A program made the position numbers and the translations under genes. Source: Myxococcales bacterium (GTDB lineage Bacteria; Myxococcota_A; Polyangia; Polyangiales; Ga0077539). Taken from it: a stretch of DNA of 54,758 nucleotides. The DNA lies in NCBI GenBank assembly GCA_013298625.1, contig JAAFIF010000067.1, positions 1-54,758 on the forward strand, written 5' to 3'. Of the stretch, positions 1-8,997 are shown piece after piece (position 1 is the stretch's first letter; each line of letters opens with the position of its first letter). The notes below the pieces were generated by a model. That model did no database searches, had not been told where the DNA came from, and saw only the letters and a program-made list of their open reading frames with translations.

Positions 1-2
1 TG

Positions 3-305
3 CGCGTCGCGGGCGACGGCGTCACGCCGTCCGAGTGGTTCGTGCTCGAGCGCGGCGTCTCTGAGCTCGCCGTTCGGACCGGCGACAGCCGGATGCAAGT
101 CGCGGGGATGACCGTCACGACGCTCGGCATTCTCGCGGCCCTCACGTCGCTCTCGACCTCGTTTCTGTGGATCCCATCCTCTCCGCAGACCCCCGGCGTG
201 ACGCTGGCGATGATCGGCGTTCCGCTCGCCTTGCTCATCCCAGGCGGCGTGATGTGGGGCGCCAATCGCACGACGGTCCAGGACAACCTCGGCCATCGCT
301 TCTAA
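3..305 (+). CDS. C-terminal fragment of a membrane protein (5' end outside window)
   Basis: The frame is open from the first bases of the window to a TAA at 303-305, so this is the 3' end of a longer gene. About 100 residues are visible. Two hydrophobic segments lie at roughly visible residues 33-57 and 64-85, separated by a short Pro/Ser-rich loop, and a short polar tail follows. The start is not in the window; an internal GTG at 42 is only a possible start. Myxobacterial PEGA-domain proteins often end in two such helices after a periplasmic or cytoplasmic domain, but the diagnostic part is missing, so function is not assigned. Confidence 0.55.
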   Translation, partial: RVAGDGVTPSEWFVLERGVSELAVRTGDSRMQVAGMTVTTLGILAALTSLSTSFLWIPSSPQTPGVTLAMIGVPLALLIPGGVMWGANRTTVQDNLGHRF

Positions 306-492
306 ACAGGGATCTCCCGACGCAGGCTGCAGCTCGCATCGACTGCAAACCAGCGGACAGATCGCCGAAGACCGTCGAGGAGCTCGCTCGCGACGGCCGA
401 GCGTCGGCGGCTCGGCGGGGACGACGTGCTCGCCTCGCGCGGCATGTAGGATCGGCCGCGACGTGCTACGCATCGCCGCGAAAACAACGCCG

Positions 493-1188
493 ATGAAACG
501 CGACGCCGAACGCGCCCCACTCTCACTGCCCGACGCGGCTCCGCTCGCGCCCACCGCAGAGTTCACCCAGCAGCTCGCAGCGCGTTCGATCGCGCTCGAC
601 CCGAGCGCGGTCGCGCAGATCGGCGCGTTTCTCGCGCTGCTCATCGCGATGAACGAGCGGGTCAACCTGACCGCGATCACCACGGCGGACGAGGCGTGGC
701 TCCGGCACGCGCTCGACGCGCTCTCGCTCTTGCCCGACCTCGCGTCGCTCGCCGCGGGCAGCGCCGTGCTCGACGTGGGCTCGGGGGGAGGAGTCCCTGC
801 GATTCCCCTCGCGATCGCGAGGCCCGACCTGCGCTTCACCCTGGTCGAGTCGACCAAGAAGAAGGCGACGTTTCTCTCGGACGTGGCCCACAAGCTCGCG
901 CTCGCCAACGTCACCGTGCTCGCCGAGCGCGCAGAGACCCTCGCCCGCCCGCCGCTCGCGCGGTCGTTCGACGCCGTCACCGCGCGCGCCGTCGCGAAGA
1001 TCACCGAGCTCATCCCGTGGACCGCGCCGTTCGCCAAACCGCGAGCGAAATTGCTGTTCATCAAGGGTGCGCGCGCGGACGAAGAGCTCGCCGAGGCCAG
1101 GCGCACCATCGCCCAATTCAAGCTGAAGCACGAGGGCACCACGCTCACGAGCACCGGGCGTATCGTCGCGTTCTCAGCCGCGCCATGA
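493..1188 (+). CDS. rsmG: 16S rRNA (guanine527-N7)-methyltransferase RsmG
   Basis: Cytoplasmic SAM-dependent methylase of G527 in 16S rRNA (GidB family). From ATG 493 the protein has 231 residues, slightly longer than typical because of a Pro/Ala-rich N-terminal extension of about 25 residues. Family motifs are clear: NERVNLTAI near residues 55-62, the SAM-binding loop VLDVGSGGG at 92-100, and LVESTKKKATF at about 118-128. A GTG at 463 in the same frame is an alternative start. The stop overlaps the next ATG (ATGA at 1185-1188), so the downstream glycosyltransferase is translationally coupled. Family identity is secure; the start is less so. Confidence 0.93.
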   Translation: MKRDAERAPLSLPDAAPLAPTAEFTQQLAARSIALDPSAVAQIGAFLALLIAMNERVNLTAITTADEAWLRHALDALSLLPDLASLAAGSAVLDVGSGGGVPAIPLAIARPDLRFTLVESTKKKATFLSDVAHKLALANVTVLAERAETLARPPLARSFDAVTARAVAKITELIPWTAPFAKPRAKLLFIKGARADEELAEARRTIAQFKLKHEGTTLTSTGRIVAFSAAP

Positions 1189-2465
1189 CGACGGGTACAG
1201 AGAAGTCCGAAGGGCAACGAGCGCTGCGGATCGCCCTCGGATGGGCGCTCGCGACGGTGCTCGTGCGCCTCGTGTGGCTCTGGTTTCAGCCGGCGTTGCC
1301 CGAGTGGGACGGCGCGATCTACCACCGCACCGCCGAGCGAATCGCCCGCGGAATGGGCTTCGTCGACACCTGGAACAACCTCCCCCCCTACAAGCCCACC
1401 GCGTTTTATCCCGTGGGCTACCCGGCCCTGCTCGGCGCGTTCTACTTCGTCTTCGGCAGTCACTACTGGGTCGCGGCGCTCATCAACGTGGCCTCGTCCG
1501 CGATCGCCACCGCCAGCGTCGCGCGCATGGCCCACCGCGCGTGGGGCGCCCTGCCCGCGCACGTCGGCGCCGCGCTCTTCACGTTTTCGCCGGGCGGAAT
1601 TCTCTACTGCTCCGCGTACATGACCGAGCTCGTCAGCGCCGCGCTGCTCTGCCTCGCGATGCTCTCGGCCATCCGCTACTCGGACACGCAGCGCGCCCGT
1701 TGGGCGATCATCACCGGGCTGTTGCTCGGCTACGGCGGCCTCGTGCGACCGCCCGCGCTGCTCGTCGCGCCCGTCGTGGCCATCCTCGCGCGCCCGCCGT
1801 CGCAGCCCTGGTTGCTCGGGACGATCCGCGCCCTCGTCCTCGTCGGCATCGCATCGGTGGTCGTTGTCTTGCCCTGGACCGCGCGCAACTGCCGACAGCT
1901 CGACGGCTGCGCGCTCGTCAGCCTCAACGGCGGAAGCAACCTCTGGATCGGCGCCGACCCCGCAGCGATGGGCACCTACCGCGACCTTCGCATCGGCGAG
2001 GCGTGCCTGCGCGTGCGCGGCGAGGTCGCCAAGGACCGCTGCTTCGGACGGCTCGCGATGGAGCGCATCAAAGCCCACCCGCTGCAGTGGCTCGCGCTCG
2101 CGCCGCTCAAAGTGGGACACCTCCTCGGCTACGAGAGCACCCCCGTCTCGTACCTGCGCGCAGCGACGCGCCAGCGCGCGTTCGCCCAGAGCAGCACCGC
2201 CATGTACTCGCTGCTCACCGCGTACCACTGGCTGATCCTCGCGCTCGCGGGGATCTCCGTCGCCGCGACGCCCAAGGGCAAGCGTCCCATCGAAGTGACC
2301 CTCTCGATCGCCGTCGTGCTCGCGCTCGTCGCCGTGCACGTGGTGTTCTTCGGCGTGGATCGCTATCACTTCGTGTTCGTTCCGCTGCTGTGCATGCTCG
2401 CAGGCGGCGCGTTCGCGCGGCGCGACGGGACGCAGCCAGAGACCGCTGAGCCGACGGCGGCGTGA
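1185..2465 (+). CDS. GT-C type glycosyltransferase, multi-pass membrane protein (copy 1)
   Basis: A 426-residue protein with about ten hydrophobic segments and the look of a GT-C (PMT/ArnT-like) lipid-linked sugar transferase. An acidic WDG motif sits in the first periplasmic loop at about residue 40, where GT-C enzymes carry catalytic Asp, followed by FYPVGYP. Downstream are PWTARNC, an NGGSNLWIGA stretch and FFGVDRYHFVFVP near the C terminus. The ATG overlaps the rsmG stop by ATGA, and the gene runs by a GTGA overlap into a paralogue, giving a three-gene coupled operon. Donor and acceptor cannot be told from sequence. The reading frame is also open upstream of 1185, but that part is a shadow of rsmG. 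Confidence 0.75.
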   Translation: MTTGTEKSEGQRALRIALGWALATVLVRLVWLWFQPALPEWDGAIYHRTAERIARGMGFVDTWNNLPPYKPTAFYPVGYPALLGAFYFVFGSHYWVAALINVASSAIATASVARMAHRAWGALPAHVGAALFTFSPGGILYCSAYMTELVSAALLCLAMLSAIRYSDTQRARWAIITGLLLGYGGLVRPPALLVAPVVAILARPPSQPWLLGTIRALVLVGIASVVVVLPWTARNCRQLDGCALVSLNGGSNLWIGADPAAMGTYRDLRIGEACLRVRGEVAKDRCFGRLAMERIKAHPLQWLALAPLKVGHLLGYESTPVSYLRAATRQRAFAQSSTAMYSLLTAYHWLILALAGISVAATPKGKRPIEVTLSIAVVLALVAVHVVFFGVDRYHFVFVPLLCMLAGGAFARRDGTQPETAEPTAA

Positions 2466-3769
2466 CCGTGGACGCGCCGACGCACAGCAGCGATCCACCG
2501 CGAGAATTCTGGGCTCGTTTGCGTCAGTGGCTCACCAGCGAAGCCCGCGTGCACACGCTCGCGATCTTCGCCGTCGCCCTCGCGTTGCGCGCGATCGTCG
2601 CGCACGTGCTCGCCCCCGCCCCCGCGTGGGACGGCGTGCTCTACGAGCGCGCCGCGCAGGCCATCGGCCGCGGCATGGGCTACGTCACGTACATGTTCGT
2701 CCAGCGGTCGAGCGACACGGTCCCGACCGCGTTTTATCCCGTCGGATACCCCGCGTTCGTGGGCGCCCTGTACCGAGTGTTCGGCGAGCACCTCGCCGTG
2801 CTGCACGCGGGCGGCGTCGCGGTGTCGGCCCTCTCCGTCGCGCTCGCGCACCGCGTCGCGCATCGGGTTCGCCCCGGAATTCCCGCGGCCCTCGCAGCGC
2901 TCTTCGCAGCGCTCTTGCCCGGCTCCGTGCTCTTCGCCCCTTCGGCCATGACCGAGCCGTTGTTCGCCATGCAGCTCGCCCTCGCGCTGTGGGCGCTCAC
3001 GCGGCAACCCGCAGGAGCCACCGCCCCGTGGCTCGTGATCGCGGGCCTCGCCCTCGCCAGCGCGACCTTCGTTCGCCCCCAAGCGCTGCTCGTCGCCCCG
3101 GTCCTCGCCGCGCTCTGCCGTCCCCGCGCCGATCGACTTGGACCCAGAATTCGCGCGGCCATCATCGTCACGCTCTGCACCGTCGCGCCCGTCCTTCCGT
3201 GGACCGCGCGCAACTGCCGCAGCATCGACGGATGCGCGTTCGTCAGCACCAACGGCGGAAGCAACCTGGCGATCGGCGCCGTCTCGCGCGCCAACGGACG
3301 GTACTTCGCGCTCAACGCTGACGACGGTTGCCGCGGCGTCGTCGGCGAGACCGCGCGAGACAAGTGCTGGCGCGCCGTCGCCGTGCAAGCCATTCGCCGC
3401 GATCCCCTGCGGTGGCTCTCGCTCTCGCTCGTGAAGCTCGACCACACGCTGTCGTACGAGGCGTTTCCCGTCGGATACCTCCGCGAGTCCCGCGCCGTCG
3501 CGATGGACAACGAGCGCGAGACCGCGTGGCGACGGGCCATTACGCGGCCGTGGAGGGTGTTTCTTCTGCTCGCGCTCTTCGCCCTCGTGCCGTTCACCAA
3601 GCGCTCGGCGCTGCCTCCAGCGGCAGTGGCCGCCGCCGTCGCGACCGCGGTCACGCTCGCCACGCACCTCGTGTTCTTCGGCGGAGACCGGTATCACCTC
3701 GCGCTCGTTCCGTGGCTCGTGCCGCTGGTGGCGGCTTCGCTGCGCGACACGCGGCGCTGGTTCGAGTGA
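2462..3769 (+). CDS. GT-C type glycosyltransferase, multi-pass membrane protein (copy 2)
   Basis: A 435-residue paralogue of the preceding gene, starting at a GTG that overlaps its stop (GTGA). It shares the same landmarks in order: WDG in the first loop, FYPVGYP, a run of hydrophobic helices, PWTARNC, NGGSNLAIGA and FFGGDRYHLALVP. The N terminus carries a longer polar stretch of about 30 residues before the first helix. This looks like a tandem duplication followed by divergence, so the two proteins may transfer different sugars to lipid-linked or envelope acceptors, or work as a pair. No polysaccharide or lipid-A genes lie next to them, so the substrate is unknown. Confidence 0.75.
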   Translation: MTVDAPTHSSDPPREFWARLRQWLTSEARVHTLAIFAVALALRAIVAHVLAPAPAWDGVLYERAAQAIGRGMGYVTYMFVQRSSDTVPTAFYPVGYPAFVGALYRVFGEHLAVLHAGGVAVSALSVALAHRVAHRVRPGIPAALAALFAALLPGSVLFAPSAMTEPLFAMQLALALWALTRQPAGATAPWLVIAGLALASATFVRPQALLVAPVLAALCRPRADRLGPRIRAAIIVTLCTVAPVLPWTARNCRSIDGCAFVSTNGGSNLAIGAVSRANGRYFALNADDGCRGVVGETARDKCWRAVAVQAIRRDPLRWLSLSLVKLDHTLSYEAFPVGYLRESRAVAMDNERETAWRRAITRPWRVFLLLALFALVPFTKRSALPPAAVAAAVATAVTLATHLVFFGGDRYHLALVPWLVPLVAASLRDTRRWFE

Positions 3770-3979
3770 CGTACTCTGTCACACGATTTCTGCCAGCCAG
3801 AACGCGGATCGGTCAACTCGCGAAGGGTGCAACTCTTCGACACACCGGCAGAAATCAAGCTCTCTACCGTGTGCTGAAAAGTTCGCCTTGAGCGCGAGCC
3901 TGCCTACGATGCCCCTTGTCCAGCGCATTCCACGCTGCGGACTCACTCCGTAGCGACAACGCGCTCGACGCACTACGCA

Positions 3980-6289
3980 ATGGCGTCCATCGAGCTCATC
4001 GTGCGCCCCGCGGTCTCCGCGAGGGTCCAGGCCTCCGTGCGCGCTCGCGCCGCCCGCAACATCGCGGACGACGCAGCGCCCTCTACGTCCATCCTCGCCC
4101 TCGCCTTCGAAGGAGAGTCTCTCACCGCCGCCCCTGACGCAGAACACGCCGCCTGCATCCTTCGTGACATCGCCGCGGGCGCATCGGCCCTGCTCGAAGG
4201 ACGCATCGCCAAGTGCTGCATCCCGCTCGACGGCGGCCCGTGGGAGCTCTGCCTCATGGTCCGTGAAGACCGCTTGCAGGCCAGCGTGTACCGCACTGGC
4301 GCGCTGCCCGAGATCCGTTGGCTCGACCTGCCGTGGAGCGCCCTCGCGCTCGCAGAGCAGTGCCGCGACGCCCTCGCCGCGCTCGAGTCCTCGCTGCCGG
4401 GCCCGTACACGCAGGAGCTCTTGCCCCTCGTCGAGCGGCTCGAGCAAGCGGCCATGTCCCCTTCGCCCCTGCCCTGCCGCGGCGTGGACACCCGCGTGAC
4501 GTGGCGCTCGTCGCCGCAGACCGCGGTGCGACTCGGCTTCGACGCGGTGGTCCCCGCGACGCCGACCGACGGACGCGGGCTCGTCTCGGACCTGCACGCG
4601 CTGCTGTTTCGCGGGCGTTTGTCCATCGAAGCGCGCGGTCACAAAGCGGAGCTCCCCGAGGGGTACTTGTTCTTGCAGCTCGAGCGCTTCGTCGCGCTCT
4701 GTCGCCCGCTGCTCGACGCGTTTGCGACGCGCAAGCCCATGCACGCTCGCACCAACGCGGGCGAAGCGCAGGTCACGCTGCGCCTCTCGGGCGACGGTCG
4801 TCTCGCGCTCGGGATCGCAGGAAAGTCCGGCGCTTCGTTTACGGCCACCAACCTCGACCCGCGCGATTTCGCGCTGCCCGTCGCCGAGGCCGCGATCGAC
4901 CTGACCCGCGCGCTCTCGCGCTGCGACCGCGCTCGCGGCAAGAACCTCCGGCTGCGATCCCTGCGCGCCGACGCCCGCGCCCTTCGCCGCATCGCCCGCG
5001 ATTTGCGCGACGGAACGGACAAGATCAACGACGACCCCGGCCTGTACCGCGCCAGCGCGATCCCCGAGGCGCCCGTCGCCGATACTGAAGCCGTCGACTA
5101 CTCGGACAACCGTCGCCTTCGCTATCAAGAGCGTTGGCGCGCTGAAATCGAAGGCATCGACCTCGGCGGCGTCGCCGTCGCGCAAGACCGCGTGATCGTC
5201 CCGGGCGCGCGCGAGCTCGCCGCGCTCGACAAGCGAACGGGCGCGATGCTCTGGTCACAGCCCATCGGCCGCGCCGCGACCACCGTCGTCGGCGACGCGA
5301 TCCTCCGGCTCACCGCTCGCGGCGACGCGGAGCTCCGCGACATGCAAGACGGCGAAGTGCGGTGGAACACCCGCATCGCGCCCCGCGCTGGCTCGCCCGC
5401 GCAAGCGTTCTCTGTGTGCGCCGTGGGGCTGCCCCGGCTGGTCGTGATCGCCGAAGGAGAGCGCCGTCTGGTCGCGCTCGATCAGCACACGGGCGAGGCG
5501 CGCTGGCGATTTGCGTCGCGCAGCGGCGGGTCGTTCAAGTTCAAGCGGCTCGGGCGCTTGCTGATCACGGCGGCGGGCGACGCGTCGCTCACGGCGCTCG
5601 ACGTGGCCACGGGCGAGACCGTGTGGCGCGTGGCGGCGAGCACGCCGTTCGCGACGACGCCGTGCGTGCACAACGACGTCGTGTTCGCCGTCGGCGGGCA
5701 GACCGGCCGCGGTCGCGCGCAGCTCTTCGCGGTGGACGCGTTTACGGGAGCGACCCGCTGGTGCAGCGATCTTCCCGGCGCGGCAGCGAGCGCCCCCGTC
5801 GCGACGCAAGACATCGTCGCGCTCGTGCTCACCTCGCCCGAAGGTCCGCGGCTCGTGGCGTTGCGCGCGGAGGACGGCGAGCTCGCGTTCGAGATTCCCC
5901 TGGGAAACACCTCGCTCCGCGGGCGCCCCGCCACGCTCGCGTCCTTCGGCTCGATGCTCATCGCCAACCTCCCCTCGGGCCGCGTGTGCGCCATCGAAGC
6001 GCCGCAAGGCGCCGTGCGCTGGTCGCGCGTCTTGGGCTCTCCCCGCGAGTCGGACATCCCGCGCCGCTTGGACGTCCAGATGCGCGCGGGAGCGCTCTTC
6101 ATCCCGCAGACCTCGCTCGGCGTGCTTCGTCCCCGCGACGGCGCGTCGATCGCAGACCTCGCCGGATGCGAGCTCGTCCCCGACCTCGTTCGCATCGACG
6201 AAGACTGCGCGATTTATGTCGGCGAAGAGTCCGGCCACTTGCGCTGCTTCGAGCCCGCCGCGCGCCTCGCCGTCGTCCGCGCGGTGTGA
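3980..6289 (+). CDS. PQQ-like beta-propeller repeat protein with large unknown N-terminal region
   Basis: A 769-residue protein without a signal peptide or membrane helix, hence probably cytoplasmic. The C-terminal half (about 375-769) is built of repeated blades of the PQQ/BamB type: a hydrophobic beta-strand, then ALDKRTGAMLWSQ, ALDQHTGEARWRF, ALDVATGETVWRV and AVDAFTGATRWCS. The N-terminal ~370 residues do not resemble the blades and I do not recognise them. BamB and quinoprotein dehydrogenases carry such propellers, but both are exported; this one is not visibly so, and no catalytic dehydrogenase residues are evident. It is more likely a scaffold. The gene is followed after one base by a convergent hydrolase. 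Confidence 0.75.
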   Translation: MASIELIVRPAVSARVQASVRARAARNIADDAAPSTSILALAFEGESLTAAPDAEHAACILRDIAAGASALLEGRIAKCCIPLDGGPWELCLMVREDRLQASVYRTGALPEIRWLDLPWSALALAEQCRDALAALESSLPGPYTQELLPLVERLEQAAMSPSPLPCRGVDTRVTWRSSPQTAVRLGFDAVVPATPTDGRGLVSDLHALLFRGRLSIEARGHKAELPEGYLFLQLERFVALCRPLLDAFATRKPMHARTNAGEAQVTLRLSGDGRLALGIAGKSGASFTATNLDPRDFALPVAEAAIDLTRALSRCDRARGKNLRLRSLRADARALRRIARDLRDGTDKINDDPGLYRASAIPEAPVADTEAVDYSDNRRLRYQERWRAEIEGIDLGGVAVAQDRVIVPGARELAALDKRTGAMLWSQPIGRAATTVVGDAILRLTARGDAELRDMQDGEVRWNTRIAPRAGSPAQAFSVCAVGLPRLVVIAEGERRLVALDQHTGEARWRFASRSGGSFKFKRLGRLLITAAGDASLTALDVATGETVWRVAASTPFATTPCVHNDVVFAVGGQTGRGRAQLFAVDAFTGATRWCSDLPGAAASAPVATQDIVALVLTSPEGPRLVALRAEDGELAFEIPLGNTSLRGRPATLASFGSMLIANLPSGRVCAIEAPQGAVRWSRVLGSPRESDIPRRLDVQMRAGALFIPQTSLGVLRPRDGASIADLAGCELVPDLVRIDEDCAIYVGEESGHLRCFEPAARLAVVRAV

Positions 6290-6290
6290 G

Positions 6291-7133
6291 TCAGCGACGC
6301 AGCGTTCGGTGCTGCAGGCTGGGGAGCTGCGCCCGAATCGCGCGCGCCCGCGCCAGGTCGATCTCTGCGACGGCGATCCCCTCGCCGTCGGGGCACTCGG
6401 CGATCACCGTCCCCCACGGGTCGACGATCAACGCGTGACCGTACGTGCTGCGCCCATGCCCGTGGCTGCCCCATTGCGCCGCCGCGAGCACGTAGCACTG
6501 CGACTCGATCGCGCGCGCACGCAACAACACGTGCCAATGATCCCGCCCGGTCGGAACGGTAAACGCCGCCGGGACGCTCAGCACCTCTGCCCCTTGATCC
6601 ACCAACGCGCGGTAGAGCTCCGGAAACCGCACGTCGTAGCAAATCGACAAGCCCATCCGTCCGACGGGCGTGTCGCACGCGAGCACCTCGGCGCCCGCGT
6701 CGACGACCTTGCTCTCTCGCAGCGAGGTCCCGTCGGCGAGGTTGACGTCGAAGCGGTGAATCTTGCGGTATTTCGCGACGATCTCGCCTCGCGCGTCGAC
6801 CACCGCGCACGTGTTGTACACGCGCCCCGCGTTGGGGCTCGCTTCGGTCACGCCCCCCAGCACGAGCCACACGCCCGCGTCCCGCGCGAGGCGGCCTGCC
6901 CACGCGCGGACCGTCCCGGCGTCGTCGCCGATGGCCCCCACCGGCCACGCTTCAGCCGTGGCCAGCTTGGCCTCTTCGGGGCCCATGAACGAGAGGTTCT
7001 CGGGCAACGCGACCAGCGTGGCCCCGCGCGAGGCGGCGCGGCGCACGAGGCCCTCGGCTCGATCGAGGTTCGCCTGCAAATCGTCCCGCGCCGTCATCTG
7101 CACGACCGCGCACAGCACCGCATCGCTCTTCAT
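6291..7133 (-). CDS. Carbon-nitrogen hydrolase (nitrilase superfamily, Nit1/Nit2-like)
   Basis: A cytoplasmic amidase-type hydrolase of 280 residues from ATG 7133; in-frame starts at 7145 (ATG) and 7154 (GTG) are possible. The Glu-Lys-Cys catalytic triad is visible: E45 in LPEN, K124 in YRKIHRFD and C165 in SICYDVRFPELYR. The RKIHRFD and CYDVRFPELYR context is that of the Nit subgroup, which includes deaminated glutathione and omega-amidases (metabolite repair), so that is the preferred role. It is convergent with the PQQ-propeller gene with one base between stops and divergent from the TPR gene. The exact substrate cannot be read from sequence. Confidence 0.88.
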   Translation of the reverse strand: MKSDAVLCAVVQMTARDDLQANLDRAEGLVRRAASRGATLVALPENLSFMGPEEAKLATAEAWPVGAIGDDAGTVRAWAGRLARDAGVWLVLGGVTEASPNAGRVYNTCAVVDARGEIVAKYRKIHRFDVNLADGTSLRESKVVDAGAEVLACDTPVGRMGLSICYDVRFPELYRALVDQGAEVLSVPAAFTVPTGRDHWHVLLRARAIESQCYVLAAAQWGSHGHGRSTYGHALIVDPWGTVIAECPDGEGIAVAEIDLARARAIRAQLPSLQHRTLRR

Positions 7134-7242
7134 CGCTGCGGGCATTGGTAGCACTCATTTCGTCGCGAACCCTTTCGGCACAAACTCACGGCCGCGCCGT
7201 CGACGAAACCCCGCGCGCTGCCTACGCTCGCCGCGACCGTCG

Positions 7243-8856
7243 ATGTCCGGAGCTCCGATGACGCCGCCGCTCGACCCCACGCAATTGGTGGTCGAGTACA
7301 ACCACTATGGCTCGCTCGCGGGGCCTACCACCACGGTCCTCGACCGCGAAGTCTCGCGGCTCGCAGCGATCGCCCACCACCTCCGCGCTCGCGACGCGTG
7401 GAACGCGCGGCTGCGCGCAGAGATCGCGTTCATCACCGAGCCCGAGCACGCTCCGACAGCGTTTCTCGCGGCGATCGCGTTCGGCGTCGTCGCGTTCGGA
7501 GACCGAACGCTGGTCGACGACGCGCTCGACGCGCTGGATCGCGCTGCGCCCGCCCTCGCCGCGAGCACCGCGGTCGTACGCGCGCTCGCCGCCCTCACCG
7601 CGAGCGACCGCGACGCGCTCGACCGCGCGATCGCCTCCGCCGCGCGACACCACGCGAGCCCCGCGACGCTCGACGCCCTGCGAGCCCTGCGATTGGCCGC
7701 GCTCGACGGCGATCACCGAACCGCCGCAACACTGCTCGCGCCGCACAGCGCCGCGCTGGGCTTGCGCTTCGCCGAGGCCGAGGGGTTGAGCCTCGAGCTG
7801 CTCGCGCGCTTCGCCGATCGCGTGCAGGACGACGCGCGCTTCGACGCCAACACCGCGGCGCTGATCGCGCTTCGTCCCACGGACGGCGCGCTGATCGCCG
7901 ATGTTGCGCGCGGCTACATCGCGCGAAGCAACAGCTACTCGGCGCTGGCGACGATCGACGCCTTTGCTTCGAGCGGCGGGGCAATCACGCCGGAGATCCA
8001 AGCGCTGCACGGACGCGCCCACGTGGCGAACGGGAGCGTCGCAGACGCGCTGCCCCACCTCGAATCGGCCATCGCCGCGCAGGCGTGCGCCGACGACCCT
8101 CGCGAGCGAGCGGCGCTCTTCGACGCGCGCGCGCAGGCGTACATCGGCACGCAGCGCATGGTGTCTGCGAGCGCAGACCTCTCCGAAGCGATCCGGCTCT
8201 CGCCGCGGCGGAGCAGCTATCTTCTTCGCCGCGCGACAGTGTACGCAGCGCTGGCTCGACCGCTCGACGCGGCGGACGACCTCGAGGCCGCGATCGCGCT
8301 CTCGCCGCTCGACTGCCAAGACACCGCGCTCGGCGAGCTCGCCACCAACCTGTTCAACGCGCGCAAGTACGACCGCGCAGAGCGAGCGTTCGCGAGCGCG
8401 AGCCGCGACGCCATCGCGAGAAAGCTCGACGCTGCGCGGGTGGGGTTTCTCGACGAGATGCGCGGCGCGGCGCTGCATTTTCTCGGGCGCTACGAGGACG
8501 CGGTGCGCGCGTACAGCGACGCGATCGCCCTCGTCTCGACGTACGGAAAGGCCTTCAGCGACCGCGGCGAAGCGCTGCTCGAGCTCGGCCGCGACGAGGC
8601 AGCCTTCGAGGACCTCGAGCGCGCGGTGAAGCACGGCTACCGCATCGGCTGCACGTACGTCGCGCGGGGGACGTACTTTCAGCGCAAGGGCGAGCACGAC
8701 CGCGCCATCGCCGAGCTCGACGAAGCCGCGCGCCTGTGGCCGACCAGCGCTCAGCCGCTCGAGCTGCGCGCGAAGTCCCACGAGGCCAAGGGCGACGCGA
8801 GGCGGGCCGCAGAGGACCGAGAGCGGGCCGCGGTGCTGCGCGCGACGCGGCGGTAG
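7243..8856 (+). CDS. TPR (tetratricopeptide) repeat protein
   Basis: A 537-residue, alanine-rich, all-helical soluble protein with no signal peptide. Degenerate TPR units run through the sequence and become canonical in the second half: DARAQAYIGTQRMVSASADL, the pair ending in EAIRLSPRR, AATVYAALARPLDAADDLEAA-like units, and FLGRYEDAVRAYSDAIAL followed by DRGEALLELGRDEAAFEDLE. These support a protein-protein interaction scaffold. ATG 7243 and ATG 7258 are both possible starts. The frame stays open far upstream, but that part is antisense to the nitrilase-family gene and was discarded. It stands alone between a divergent hydrolase and the Cys-rich lipoprotein, so context gives no specific role. 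Confidence 0.8.
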   Translation: MSGAPMTPPLDPTQLVVEYNHYGSLAGPTTTVLDREVSRLAAIAHHLRARDAWNARLRAEIAFITEPEHAPTAFLAAIAFGVVAFGDRTLVDDALDALDRAAPALAASTAVVRALAALTASDRDALDRAIASAARHHASPATLDALRALRLAALDGDHRTAATLLAPHSAALGLRFAEAEGLSLELLARFADRVQDDARFDANTAALIALRPTDGALIADVARGYIARSNSYSALATIDAFASSGGAITPEIQALHGRAHVANGSVADALPHLESAIAAQACADDPRERAALFDARAQAYIGTQRMVSASADLSEAIRLSPRRSSYLLRRATVYAALARPLDAADDLEAAIALSPLDCQDTALGELATNLFNARKYDRAERAFASASRDAIARKLDAARVGFLDEMRGAALHFLGRYEDAVRAYSDAIALVSTYGKAFSDRGEALLELGRDEAAFEDLERAVKHGYRIGCTYVARGTYFQRKGEHDRAIAELDEAARLWPTSAQPLELRAKSHEAKGDARRAAEDRERAAVLRATRR

Positions 8857-8997
8857 CAGCGCGCGAGCCGAGCGACCGCCGAGCACGCAGACGAAGCGGG
8901 GAGCGTTGTCGTAGGACGGCAGTCACCCCGCCGCGCGCTCCACACATTCCCCATTGGTCGAACGTCGTATTGACCCTGCGCTCGCGTCGCGCTTCTC

